NCBI RefSeq assembly: GCF_907164915.1
Contig: NC_061863.1
Span: 31,157,258-31,221,257 of the forward strand
Length of the DNA stretch: 64,000 nt
Reading direction: 5' to 3'
From: Impatiens glandulifera
Taxonomy: Eukaryota > Streptophyta > Magnoliopsida > Ericales > Balsaminaceae
Part shown: one piece after another, positions 46,419-58,269 of the stretch
How the letters are laid out: the number at the start of each line of letters is the position of its first letter
Numbering within the stretch: the first letter of the stretch is position 1
Notes under the pieces: model-generated
What the model was told of the DNA's origin: nothing
The model's input: only the letters and a program-made list of their open reading frames with translations
Databases searched by the model: none
Made by a program: the position numbers and the translations under genes

Positions 46419-47013
46419 TGAAGAAGATGAAGATCGTGAGGAGTAGAATGCAGAAACCTGTATAATTTTTTAGAGGGAGAAATCTTGAATGAATTATGAG
46501 AGGATTCTGATTTATATAGGTGAGCGGTTTTTGACGGTTTTAGAAGTTGAACTGTCACTTCATTCTTCGTTTTGGCGCAATTTTTCCCTCCAAAAGTTAC
46601 TATAGTAACTTTCGGCGGTAATTGCGGAGATTAAATGTGGGCGGTAAGATTGGGTGGTAAACTGTGGGCGGTAAACCGTGAGCGGTAAACTTTGAATTTT
46701 CAGATGTGTTTTTGAGATTTATTTCCTTAGTCGGAAATTTTTGTTAACCGGATGCTTTGGTTAACCGAAAGTTTTTGATGTGACTAAGATTAGAACCGGA
46801 AGAGAATTTGTGTGAAAAACCGGAAGATTAAAATTATGAAATTCTTATATTAATCCGGAAAAAGTGAGGTAAGTGGTTATCTTGTCGTACAACAAAATGA
46901 CCAGAGTAACCGGAAGATACATAAATTCAAATAAATTCAAACCACTCTCCCTCTATCATCCTGTCAACCCATTCATCCACGGTGTTGCCAGTCTAGTTCT
47001 CAATTCTTCTTAT

Positions 47014-47733
47014 TCATCTTTCCAACATGGGTCCGGTCATGGTGTTTGCCGGTCCTACAGGAACACCCGATCCAAGATTGGGAAAGTGAGCTCGTAGGTA
47101 TCGGCTGATCTGGGGAGCAAAGCCGATTCTTCCCCTTGGAGCTGAGATGAGTTTCTTCAAATTGTTGAAAAGATAAGAGGCCCAGTTTATGGGCGAAGGT
47201 GTGACGATTGCGATCATGAGGTCGAAGGCCTCGCGTTTGTAGTTTTGGTTAACCATTCGGCCTAGAATGAACTGTTGGACCAAGTCATGAAAGACTTGGT
47301 ATTGGGGTGCGAGTTCATCTTTCTCACCGCAATCATCAACCGGATGAATGGAGCCGGAGAAGATGAACGCATAGTGTTCTTTGGCTGGAAAGTGGGGTGT
47401 TGGGAAATCCGAAAATCCTTCGGATGGAAGTTGGAAAAAGTTGGCAAATGACTCCTCGGTGAGCCGGTGGAATGATCTGTCAATAATGGTCCTGATGCTG
47501 CCATCAGTGAGTATGTGCCCATTGTTGAAGAATTCAAACAACTCCTCTTCGAGAATGTTGTTCGAATCCTCAAGAAATCTTTGCAGCCCTGATTCGACGA
47601 TGGGTGAAAAGATGGTTTCTTCAAACCTAGAGTTTAATACTTCGTAGAAGTCGACAATAACGGTGGTTCGGATTTCAGCATTCATTTTTAAAAGATGTAT
47701 TGAAGGAAGGATGAATGAGTTTTGAAGATTCAA
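47014..47733 (-). CDS. Accessory ORF B of copia element 3, open 239 codons
   Basis: This is the best-preserved accessory ORF. The likely start is the internal methionine MNAEIRTT (about 47685), since the preceding 16 residues have no counterpart in A or C. Order of blocks: LQRFLED and ELFEFFNNG, then RLTEESFANFFQLPSEGFSDF, an acidic/variable middle, FDLMIAIV, and INWASYLFNNLKKLI with GFAPQ after it. The same order is found in ORF A and, with loss, in ORF C and in elements 1 and 2. The frame stops after PMLER, while ORF A continues for about 20 more residues, so its end may be truncated by a frameshift. Function is unknown. Confidence 0.75.
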   Translation of the reverse strand: MNLQNSFILPSIHLLKMNAEIRTTVIVDFYEVLNSRFEETIFSPIVESGLQRFLEDSNNILEEELFEFFNNGHILTDGSIRTIIDRSFHRLTEESFANFFQLPSEGFSDFPTPHFPAKEHYAFIFSGSIHPVDDCGEKDELAPQYQVFHDLVQQFILGRMVNQNYKREAFDLMIAIVTPSPINWASYLFNNLKKLISAPRGRIGFAPQISRYLRAHFPNLGSGVPVGPANTMTGPMLER

Positions 47734-48113
47734 GCTTAGAGAGAGAAGGATATTTCTGAAGTGTGATTTGCTGAAGAAAGATGAAGTCCCTTTTATAGTG
47801 CGGGCGGTTGAAGTGCATTTAATGAGAATATTTTGAAAAATTAGACCGTTTATGTATGGTCATAAATGCTTATCAATTTTCAAGGGAATAATCTGTTTGT
47901 AGACTTTCTAGTCTATCCGGATTAGGCATGCTTTTTGGGAAGCGAATATTTCAGTTTTCAAGACTGATTTGATATTGTTTGATGTAGGACATTTAATGTG
48001 TTTATTTATCAAGATTTTGATGGAAGAGGAAATAAAAGATTTTCATTGATAAAAGTACCAAATCGGTAGAACAGCAAAATTACCGGTTTGATAAGTGAAA
48101 AATAAAGAAGAGA

Positions 48114-48851
48114 TTAGACGTTGGATGATCCACCAGTTTGATTCTTCTTAGCTCTTACCGCTTCCCACCGGTCGATCAGCTCTTGGATTCTCTCCTTCGT
48201 TAGCACGTGCTCCGGGTGGAGAGTGGCGAAGGGGCCGGAGTTGATGTCCAAGATTTCACATAAACCGCCTAGCTGAGGAGCGTAGCCGGTTTTGTTTGAG
48301 ATGATCATCTTCTTTAGATTGCTAAAGATGATCCATGTCCAGTTTACCGGTGTCCCGACCGTGATGACAATCATCATTTCGAACATTCTCTGGGTATAGT
48401 AGTAACTCTTTTCTCTACCCAGAACAAACTTTCCCAGAATCTCACTCAGAATCTGGTACTTGTGAGAAAGTTGACTCTTAGCACCCCAGGGCTTAACCAG
48501 GATGTTGGAGTTTGAGAACTGATGACACATTTCTTCAATGGTCACCGGAGAGTAAGTGAAGTCGGTTACCCCTTTAGTTGGTAAACCGCAATATTTAGCG
48601 AAATCCGTCTCGCTCAATATGAATGATTGACCATAGACTCATGCCACGATAATGTCTCGGTGCACTTCTTTATCTGTTTCGAAGAACTCATCGACTACCA
48701 AGTAATCGATGATAAATCTGTTCTCCAAGAACTTCCTTAGCCCTCTTTTTTTAATGTCTAAGAACATTTCTTTGATATCATGATCCTCGTATTGATATAT
48801 GGAGTTGAAATTAGCCAACAAGATCTTTTTAGCGAGTGGATCAGAGTTCAT
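48114..48851 (-). pseudogene. Accessory ORF A of copia element 3, one stop
   Basis: Starts MNSDPLAKKILLANF at 48851. The frame stops at 48639 after HRDIIVA, then resumes at about 48630 (SETDFAKYCGLPTKGVTDF) and runs to 48114. The blocks match ORF B: LRKFLEN, VDEFFE, LPTKG, FEMMIVI, VNWTWIIFSNLKKMI, GYAPQ. Its last residues, TGGSSNV, resemble the GGSSNL end of ORF C, supporting a common origin of A and C. It is the first gene after the RNase H spacer. Function is unknown. Confidence 0.75.
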
Positions 48852-49626
48852 GTTCTTGTGATAGGTTTAGTTCAAGAGATTTGTGAATAGTGAATTTTTG
48901 AAATGTTTTGAAGGATGAAGGATTGTTTATATAGCCAGGGGTTCGGCTAAGTTAGTAGGTTAAGCATGCTTAGTGATGTCATCGGTTAATTAATAGGAGT
49001 TAACTTGTTGAAGTGTAGAATGTTTATTTCCAATGCAAAAATAATCATTACTAAAGATTTTCATGATGACAATAAATATATTGACAAGATGTTAGTCTCC
49101 CTCTCTTGATGATGGACACGTGTCGTCATCTCGATTGAGGTATACTATTTTATGATTTATAGGCTTCATTTCTCAAGTGGTGCATGAAAACGCGATTAGA
49201 CGTCCCAAGTTAAGCGGAAAAGTTCAATTTATCGAAACCATGATGCATTTGTACTAATTGGTTTTCCGTGACCGGTTTATTTAGATATCTTGTTCTAGTG
49301 TGAAGAAATATTAAATTATATCAACTTTTGTTCAGCTTTGGACTAAGCTTATCCGTTTTACCAAGTCATTTGAACCGCTAAGTATCTATACATGTAGTTT
49401 TATGTGATGAAGTTATCAGGCATAACCGGAGACTTCCTCCCGGTTAGCATCCTTGAATATTTAATGTCCTATTAGGATAAGGTTTGAGAAGCGAGAGCTT
49501 CTTCCTGAACACATACCCCGATTTTTCATGATAATGTATGTTGAAAGCATGCATGGATGATTATGGCATAAGTTGCTTGCTATCAGTAAGTCCTAAAATA
49601 TTTCTAAAATAAGAGAACATAGCTTC
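48852..49626. other. Non-coding spacer of copia element 3 between pol and ORF A
   Basis: No coding sequence is recognised. The corresponding spacer exists in elements 1 and 2, so it may hold a splice acceptor or internal promoter for the accessory ORFs. None is evident by eye. Confidence 0.45.
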
Positions 49627-52600
49627 CTATAGCGGTTTAGTAAAGATGTCAGCCACTTGCTGCTCAGTTGAGACGTATTCCAGCCGGATGTGTTTCTGTT
49701 GAACATGCTCCCGGATGAAATGGTGTCTTATGTCAATGTGTTTTGTTCTTGAGTGCAACATCGGATTATATGTGATCGCTATTGCACTAGTGTTGTCACA
49801 GAATATTGGCGACTCTTCAACAATTACGCATAATCTCTTAGTTGTTGTTGGATCCAAAGGAGTTGTGCACAGCAGCTTTTGGCTGCTAGGTACTCTGCCT
49901 CTACGGTTGATGTTGCAACTGATGTTTTCTTTTTGTTGTTCCATGAGACAAGCCGGTCTCCTAGAAACTAGCATGTCCCACTTGTACTCTTTCGATCGAT
50001 TTTGCAGCCTGCATAGTCTGCATCTGAGTAGCTTATGAGATTGAAGCTTGAATCTTTTGGGTACCAAAGTCCCACATCTTGAGTCCCTTTCAGATACTTT
50101 AAGATCCTTTTAGCCGTGGTATAGTGTGATTGCTTAGGATTGTCTTGGAATCTCCCGCATACTTCGACCGCGACAGAATGTCTGGTCGGCTAACTGTTAG
50201 GTAGAGTAGAGATCCAATAATTCCTCTATATGCCGTGATGTCGACGGCTTGACCGTCTTCATCTTTGTCTAGCTTTACGGAAGACCTCATCGGTGTAGCC
50301 GCCTCAGCACATGTGTCGATTCCAAATTTCTTCAACAGTTTGGCTGTGTACTTTGGCTAGCTTATGAATGTTCCGGTTTCGATCTGCTTAACGTAAAGCC
50401 CTAGGAAGGAACTCAGTTCTCCCATCATACTCATTTGAAATTTGTCAGTCATCATTTTTAAGAATTTATCACATAACTTTGGATCGGTTGATCCGAAAAT
50501 AATATCATCAACATAGATTTGAACAAGTAGTATGTGTTCTTTTTTCTCAAATTTGAAAAGAGTTATATCGACTGAGCCTATTGTAAACTTGTGATAAAAT
50601 AGGAATTGTGTTAATGTATCGTACCAGGCTCTCGGAGCCTGTTTCAAACCGTAAAGGGCTTTGTTTAGCCGGTAAACATGATTTTCGTGTTCTGGAATTT
50701 TGAAACCCGGAGGTTGATTAACATACACCTCTTCATTTATTTTACCGTTTAGAAAAGCGCTTTTAACATCCATTTGAAAAACTTTGAAATTTTTGAAAGC
50801 TGCAAATGCTAAAAATATTCTAATGGCTTCAAGTCTGGCTACAAGAGCAAATGATTCTTCAAAATCAATGCCTTCTTCCTGTTTATACCCTTGAGCCACT
50901 AGCCGGGCCTTGTTCCTTGTAACTAAACCGTCTTCATTGAGTTTATTTTTGAATACCTATCGTGTTCCTATAACCGGTTTGTTTTTCGGTCTAGGGACTA
51001 AGTACCATACTTTATTTCTCTCAAACTCGTTTAGTTCCTCTTGCATTGCTAAGATCCAATCGGGATCTGACAACGCTTCATCCACCTTTTTCGGCTCAAT
51101 TTGTGATATGAAAGCCGAGTTTTCATAGTGTTCCAAATTTTGTTGCCTAGTTCGGACGGGTGATGAGATGTTACATATTACTAGTTCAAGATGTGTCTTC
51201 CAAGCGTTCGGTTGGCTGATCAAGGTTAGACTGATCGGTAGGCTGAATAGAGTCAGACCGACCGATTTCTTCAGTTGAAACTGAAGAGTCAACTTTCTGC
51301 GGTAAAGCAACTTGATTAGGCTGAGGTTCAGCATCAACCGCTTGATCATTGACAAATCGTCTGTAAACCGGAACCTCATCTTCATCATCAGAATAGATAT
51401 TGAAATTTTCCATTCTGTTGTGAAGGTCGAAGGGTAATGCCGTATTTCGTTCAACCGATTCATCAAAAACAACGTGAGATGTTTCTTCAACTGTTAAAGT
51501 TCTAGTGTTATAGATTCTATACGCTTTACTTACAACTGAATATCCCAACATTATTCCCTCATAGGATTTAGCATCAAATGCGGTCAAATAAGTTTTTTCG
51601 TTGATGTGAACGTAGCATTTACTACCAAAAATTCTAAAATACCGTATATTTGAAATTCTGTCATAATATATCTTAAAAGGGGTTTTAGAAAAACGTTTAG
51701 TTACTAGAGACCGGTTTTGAGTATAACATGCAGTATTGATAGCCTCAGCCCAAAACTTTTGAGCAATGTCCGAATCGGCTATCATTGACCTTGCGGCTTC
51801 CTTGAGAGTTCGATTTCTTCTCTCAGCCAGGCCGTTTTGTTGATGAATTCTAGCACTGGACAACTTGTGCCTAAAACCGGAATCGTTAAGAAAAGTAGTT
51901 AAATTACTGTTTGTAAATTCTGTTCCTCTATCACTTCTGATTTTATTTACCCGAGTAGATTTTTCATTTTGTATTCTCAAAATCAGTTTAATCAGGTTTG
52001 GTGTTGCTTGATTTTGGAAGCTAAAAATATTACCCAAGTGAATTTAGAATAATCATCAATAACTACCATAGTATATTGCATGCCTCCTATGCTTGTTACC
52101 CTAACCGGACCAAACAGATCCATATGCAGGAGTTCTAAACATCGTTCGGATTGATGATATCCTTTACTTTTAAAAGAAGACTTTATTTGTTTATCCATTT
52201 GACATGCAGCACATACTTTGTCTTTTGAAAACTTGACATTTGGGAAACCGTAAACTAATTCCCTAGAGCAAATGAAGTTTATTGTTTTGAAGTTCAAATG
52301 ATTTAGTCGTTTGTGCCAAAGCCAGTTTGGATCATTTCCAGTTATCATGCATACAGGGTTTTCAATCTTAGTTTTCCAATCAACTTTGTAAATGTTTCCC
52401 ATCCGGTTTCCGGTTAGTAAAATGTCATTTTGATGATCTTTAACTAAACATGCATTTTTATGAAACTCAACCTTGTATCCTACATCGCACATTTGACTAA
52501 TCCTTAACAAGTTGAAATACAGGTTTTCTACTAATAATACGTTATTTATAGACAGGTTACCATGGACAATCTTACCCATGCCCACGGTTCTACGTTTTGA

Positions 52601-52741
52601 GTTGTCACCGAATGTGATTACTGCTCCAGTTTCATAAGCAATGTCGATGAGTAGTCCACTGTTACCGGTCATGTGTCTTGAACACTCACTGTCCAGATAC
52701 CATTCCGATTTCATTAGCCAATTGCTTCTCTTAACCTGCAA
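49627..52741 (-). pseudogene. Pol of copia element 3 (protease, integrase, RT, RNase H), frameshifted
   Basis: Protease begins at 52741. The motif reads WYLDSECSRHMTG, so the catalytic DSG is DSE. The integrase zinc part has WLWHKRLNHLNFKT and CAACQMDKQ. The catalytic core has LHMDLFGPV, KIRSDRGTEFTNSN and HQQNGLAERRNRTLKEAA (51992-52741 and 51186-52037, shifted at about 52020). RT (50357-50899) has [18 protein letters not shown] and an intact YVDDIIF. RNase H lies in 50099-50335 and 49627-50067, with the final FTKPL. About four frameshifts and a stop before IPKYT-like sequence break it. Overall this is the least decayed pol of the three. Confidence 0.92.
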
Positions 52742-53240
52742 AAACGAAATATTTACACCTTTTTGGTACCCACATTCAGTTGGGTCCGTGGTTGATTAGT
52801 TCCTTTGGGATCCAGACTTTGATAAGTCGGATCACTTGCCTGGTAATGGTTCTAATGGTATTTGGCTTAACCTCTTGCTTTTTGCCTAAAAGTTCCTTGT
52901 GTTGTGGTGGTGAGAGGTTTTGGCTGGTTTGAGTTTGAGGTATACGTGTTTTGTTTTGTTTATCTCCTGACTAGTTGACTTTCCTTCTCTCAGGATGGAG
53001 CCATTTTTTCGAGTCAGTTGGGCTAACATATTTTAATTCCAGTTTTATGATAGTTTTTGCCACACTTTTGGTTGAAGAGCTCTTGACATATCTTATGAAA
53101 GGAAGATTGTCTTTTGTGAGTTTCATCCCGTTAGAGTTATTTGGTTCTTTTTATTTGTTTTGTTTGTATCCAATACCAAATTTACATGTATGATGCCTCT
53201 TATACTTGCACATCTGATTTACGGCTTCACGAGATCTTTC

Positions 53241-54651
53241 TCAAGCAGCCGTAATATATTGTGTTCGTTCATTTTCTTCGATTACCGGTTGAACTGTCTC
53301 CTCATTTTCTAAGGATAATCCAGCCGATTCATATACCGTGGTTTCGCATGGCTCACCAGCGGCACCACTTGACTCTCCGATTTCATGTTCTAACCGAGTC
53401 CGTATATATGCAGATATGTTTCTAAACTCAGCGACCATTTCTTTGAGTGCAGAAATCAGATCTTCCTTAGTAAACTCATCAGAAGAGAAATCAAATACCT
53501 CTTCGTCGTTTTCCATGAAGAATGTTACTCTCTCTTCATCATTCTCATTATCGGAGTATGCCCAGTCACTTCCACCGTCTGATGCGATGAATGCCTTTTG
53601 TATTTCCTTTCCTTCATCGGTTTGCTGGTTATCATTCCTTTGGTAATTGTTCATTTAGTTGTCATTCCTCCGGTAATCGTTCCCTTGATAGTTGTTACCC
53701 TGATACCGGTTACCTTGATAGTTGTTGCCTTGGTAGTTATTTTCCGGTTTTCGATCGTCTCTTCTCAGTTTCCTACACTCTAACCTGAAATGTACAAAAC
53801 CATCACAGTTATAACATCTTTTATTAGATTTATCAACATAATTATAATTAAAGTTGTTGTTAGATGGTGGTTGGTTCTTCTTCATAAATCTTCCGAATTT
53901 TTGTGCTAGCATCGCCATCACATCTTCACTGATCTGATCAACGTTTTTGACGAGAGCCGGAGCGGTTGATACATGGACCGCCGGTTCTACCGATGTAACT
54001 AGAGCTCTGGCCGCGGTTGACGCAGATGCCTCATCTTCGATCCAAGACTTGATCTCGAACTCATATCCTTTTAGATCTTCAAACACATCATGCAGCTTCA
54101 TTTGCCCGAGATTGCTTGACTCCCTCATCACCATGGTCTTGATATCCCATGTGCTCGGCAGTGATCTCAATGCTTTGATGATTATCTCCCAGTTATCGTA
54201 TCTTTTTCCGAGTGTTTGCAGCTCGTTGACCACACTAGTGAACCGGTTGCTGAACTCCTTCATATTTTCTCCCGGTTTCATCCTGATGTTCTCATATTTT
54301 TGAGTAGCCACCAAGATTTTATTTTCTTTCATCCTTTCAATTTGTTCATGGATCTGAATCATCGTTTCCCAAGCTTCCTTTGCATTTTCACAATTTGATA
54401 TTTTGTTCAGTGTGTTATCGTCTATGGCCTTGTAGATGTGTCTAATGCAATGATTGTCCAAGTTACTTCTTCTCCGATCTGCAGTTGTCCATGAGTCTAT
54501 CTCCTTATTGATCTTTATAGGTCCTTCCTTCAGAACCCTGCTCATCTCATCATCCAGCGTTATCAGATATATATACATCTGTTTCTTCTAGCTGCTAAAC
54601 GCTTCATTGTTTAGCATCGGTGGCTTGTCGTTGTGGGTAATTCTTCCCATC
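53241..54651 (-). pseudogene. Gag of copia element 3, two stops
   Basis: The natural start is the ATG at 54651 (MGRITHNDKPPMLNNEAFSS), just inside the primer site. A TAG at 54588-54590 falls where copia Gag proteins have a Trp. The main part (53655-54578) has the Gag capsid blocks (AKEAWETMIQIHE, FSNRFTSVVNELQTLG) and a complete CCHC knuckle C-YN-C-DGFV-H-FRLE-C near 53780-53820. An Asn/Gln/Tyr-rich tail follows (repeats of NNYQG). After a stop at about 53653 the frame continues 53241-53654 with an acidic segment (FTKEDLISALKEM), also seen in elements 1 and 2. Confidence 0.85.
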
Positions 54652-54681
54652 TTCTTTGGTTGCTTGAGTGTTAAGAACCTC

Positions 54682-54693
54682 GCTCTGATACCA
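54682..54693 (-). other. Primer binding site of copia element 3 (exact tRNA-iMet complement)
   Basis: The - strand reads TGGTATCAGAGC, the standard plant tRNA-iMet primer site, two bases from the LTR. Confidence 0.9.
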
Positions 54694-54695
54694 CT

Positions 54696-55891
54696 TGTTA
54701 GGATCGGGATCGCCCTTGGAGTATCGGAGTTCCGGTTTTGAAAGGGTAGACCGCTTACAACACAACACACACTCTGATTGGTGATAGTACGGTTAGAGAC
54801 TACAACTGTTCTTAACACTACGCAAACTGTCACAAACTCTTGAACCGGGTTCAAGGGAGGAAATGTCTATTTTAGTTTGATGCAACACACAAGATTTTGA
54901 TGATGTTTATAAGGAGTCGGTTAAGGAGGATCGATAGACCAGTTTTGGTTAAGGATTATGTTTCGGTTAGTAATAGTTCGGTTTTAGAGTAGGTAAGCAG
55001 AAATAAGTAAAAGACACAATACAAGATTTTTTATGGATGTTCAGAGCAAACCCTCTTACGTCACCCCTTCTTCTCAGATTATGAGAAAGATCACCACTAA
55101 CTTTGAATGTTACAACACTCACAATGCCAGACGAGCCTAACTCGCTACTCGCCGGTTACACCACTTCACTCTGATGTAATACAACAACACAATATAACAA
55201 CAATGCTTTCGGTAAATGAAACAACTATTTAGGATCGCGCGTGAGATTTCTTTCTCTCTCTTAAATATTTCAGAACCGTATTTAACTAGACCCTTCGTCT
55301 ACCTTTTATAGTAAATGATATCCCAACGGTCATCTTCTTCTCTTACCGTATGATTGGTCAGTTTGAAACCACGCCGGTTCAGAGATGATGTTGCGTGCAC
55401 GTTTTATCTTTCTGACATTTGGCAAGCATGCATATACTGGTCAGGTATTGATGACGTAATCGGCTTGCAGTTTTGGACGCCTGTCAAACATGCACCTTCC
55501 GGCTGTCTAATTCGGATCTTCGGATAAGTAGATCATCATTGTTTTTATCGCATGCTTCTAATCCGGATCTTATCTTCTTGCATTTTCCCAAGGAGCATAT
55601 ATTTCGTCATATTACGTCATTTTGTATTTTAACGTTTTCCGGTTGATCTTCTCGTAATATGGTCCGGCTGGGATTAAGAGCCTTCTTGCTAGCCGATCTG
55701 GTTGAGATGTTGAAGCCGGTTCCTCTTATTCATGACTTGATCATCTGGAGCCGGATTACTTTGGTATATTCTCCAGCCGGTTTATACGGTCTCCAACCGG
55801 TTTATACGACCTGATCTGTTCCTACACATGAGAGTTAAGATTAATTTAGTTCTCTGGCCGTTTAAAATTAACTTACTTAATTTTTCTAACA
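54696..55891 (-). repeat. 5' LTR of copia element 3
   Basis: It matches 41871-43045 throughout, with scattered substitutions and a 21-base duplication. It is flanked by the primer site on one side and anonymous sequence on the other. Confidence 0.93.
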
Positions 55892-58269
55892 ATAGCGGTA
55901 TCACTTAACAATCAAAATGATTCCCTCACTAATACTACAAATGAAAGAAGAGGTCATCTTCACGAAAAAGATGGTTTTGAGTTTGACGACACCCAAAACT
56001 GCGACAACCAAAACTAATAACATTCTTGACCATACTATATGCACAAGAGTTTAACAAGAATAGACTTTCCTAAATTTTACGGAACATATATTAATAAATA
56101 AATCTACTTAGATGGAGAACTTTTTGAAGTCAATGATACTCCACGTAACGTTCAAGCAAGAACCACTCGACCCTATTTTGTAGAAAAAAAAATGATATAT
56201 CAGCAACATACCAAGATTAGACCCCAAATGTTATTATCACTTGGTTTATGCTTAAAATCGAAGTAAAAAATAAATTTGGTTTAACCATTTTTAACGCCCC
56301 AATAAGTGACCTAACGAGCATTAAAGAGTATCATCTTGAGCATTAAATAGCTTTAAAGAGGATAATCAAAAACATATTGATAAATTCGCATAAATTAAAT
56401 GCATTTTCAATGACGGTCTCAGGACTAAAATAGCTTGATGAACATTAATGATACAATAATGCCCATGGTTAGAGTGCAAGGAGCAATCATATGCATCTTT
56501 TCCTTAAGAAACCAATCCCTACAACAATGGGTCACATTTGTCACCAACACCACCCTAAAAGCTATACAATAATTGTTTTAACATATTCAATTTAATAAAG
56601 ATAGCCTAATTTTTTTAAGATAAAAGGGAAAGAGGGAATGCAATTTTCATAGAAATTTGACTAACACAAGTGTAAAGCAATCATATATAAATCAGATGCA
56701 CACAAAATATTTTTAATATAATAAAAGCTATTGACACCATATAAATGTAACATTTAAAGGTGGTTTTATCGCAATTCAAGAATAATTTTTTATGTTATTA
56801 AAATGTAATAATGATGTTTAATTTACATTATTCAATCACCGTTTAAATTTACACTGTTAAAGGGATTTTAAAAATTATGGACGGTCAAATTATTATAGAT
56901 AATAGTCTTTAACATTGTGTACGTTATTTTTTCGTCTTTCTCCTGTTTTTTAATGTTTTTTCTCTTTAACGTGAACTGATTTTTTCTAATACATGGTTCT
57001 TATTCATTTTAATGCCCCGTCTTTAAAATCGATTTGTCCGATACGCAATTGGTTGGTCTCATTCCTTACCTATTCCTACGAGTACTTCACCCATGGAGGG
57101 GATGTAACAAATAATTTGAATGGTAGACACAACCCGTACAAATTTTTAGAAAAAATTTCCACCAAAGTTATGTTATAAAACCCCTTGGATTACTTTCTTA
57201 TTGAATCTCGTAAAATATAGATAGGAAGAATATATATGTAGGATGTTATCTTACCTTGGAGATGAGGAACCAAAGTGCAGTTCTATACCATAGACTTTTT
57301 TGGATGCCCGTAAAGGTTTTAGATTAGTACATGTAGAAACATAATAATATAATTGACTTTAAGAGTCGTCACATAAGTGTGCTTCACAAAAAAAAATAAA
57401 GAAATTAAAATCATAGTATTCACGGATTAAGGGGTTCGGTGTTTGGTTACACATTAAGAAAGGGTCATAGCGCTATGTCTTATGCTTCTGTCCAAAGTAC
57501 AATCTCTACTCCAATGTAGATTGCCATTGTATTTTATGAAGGTATGTTACACATGAATTCTAAGTTCATAATATTTTTGCTTGTGAATATTCTAACCTCG
57601 TGTCTAAACTATCATTGCTTAAAGATGACTCTAAACTTCGATTTAGACAAGGTTGATATTATAGCATTGAATTATCTTAGTTTTTATTATCATGTTTTAT
57701 GTCTGTTTATAAGAATAACCTTATTCTTAGTTCATAGATGACAATAAAATCTCGTTATGTTTTTCTTAGACAAAGATGTTATAATGAAATCTTGAATGCT
57801 TCACGGACACATGTGAACGACAATGTGAACCCGCTGATTGCATGTTGCTTGAGTGTTTGATTGTTTGGTTGGAACTGTTAATTCTTCTATGAAAGGATTT
57901 GACGGGTGTAGAATAAACTATGAATCCTTGTAAGAAAGTAGTTCACGAGTGTTGGAAGATAATGAATGATGATTTGAGGAAACTTAAGCGTTTCTTATTA
58001 CACAACCAAAATAAAAAATTTCCAAATATGTTTGAATTTTTCAAAAGTTCTTGTGTATGTCGAACACATTTTTGGGAGCATTTAGCACTCGAGTTTTAAA
58101 TTTTTGGAGCTTCAAGACTCTAGATATGACAAAACGAAAATGAGTGTTTTTCAGAATAAGCTCTGAAATTTTTGAAAAATTTCGTGAATGTCAAAATAAT
58201 TTTGTGGACATGTTGTAGAAATTTTATAATTTTCCAAAGTGTAGAACTCAATATATGATTGTTCAAATA
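55892..58269. other. Anonymous AT-rich region right of copia element 3
   Basis: No gene is recognised. At 56060-56330 the + strand gives short conserved-looking but stop-broken peptides in shifting frames (VNDTPRNVQARTTRPYF, then NKFGLTIFNAPISD). With 41622-41870 this could be a gene remnant that element 3 split. The match is not recognised, so this is a guess. Confidence 0.3.

Larger units (their letters stand above)
41871..55891 (-). mobile_element. Copia element 3 (Sirevirus-like, 14.0 kb, both LTRs)
   Basis: LTRs at 41871-43045 and 54696-55891 begin TGTTAGGAT and end CTAACA. About 15 differences occur in the first 230 bases, so the insertion is not recent. The order on - is 5' LTR, exact tRNA-iMet primer site, gag, pol, spacer, three accessory ORFs, iterated polypurine tracts, 3' LTR. 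It is far longer than a typical copia element because of about 6 kb of accessory sequence. Flanking 5-mers are ATGGT and ATAGC, not an exact duplication. Confidence 0.93.

Noticed and set aside
43462..48851. Accessory ORFs considered as an envelope gene
   Set aside because: No signal peptide, no membrane segment and no cysteine pattern. Only the position is env-like.
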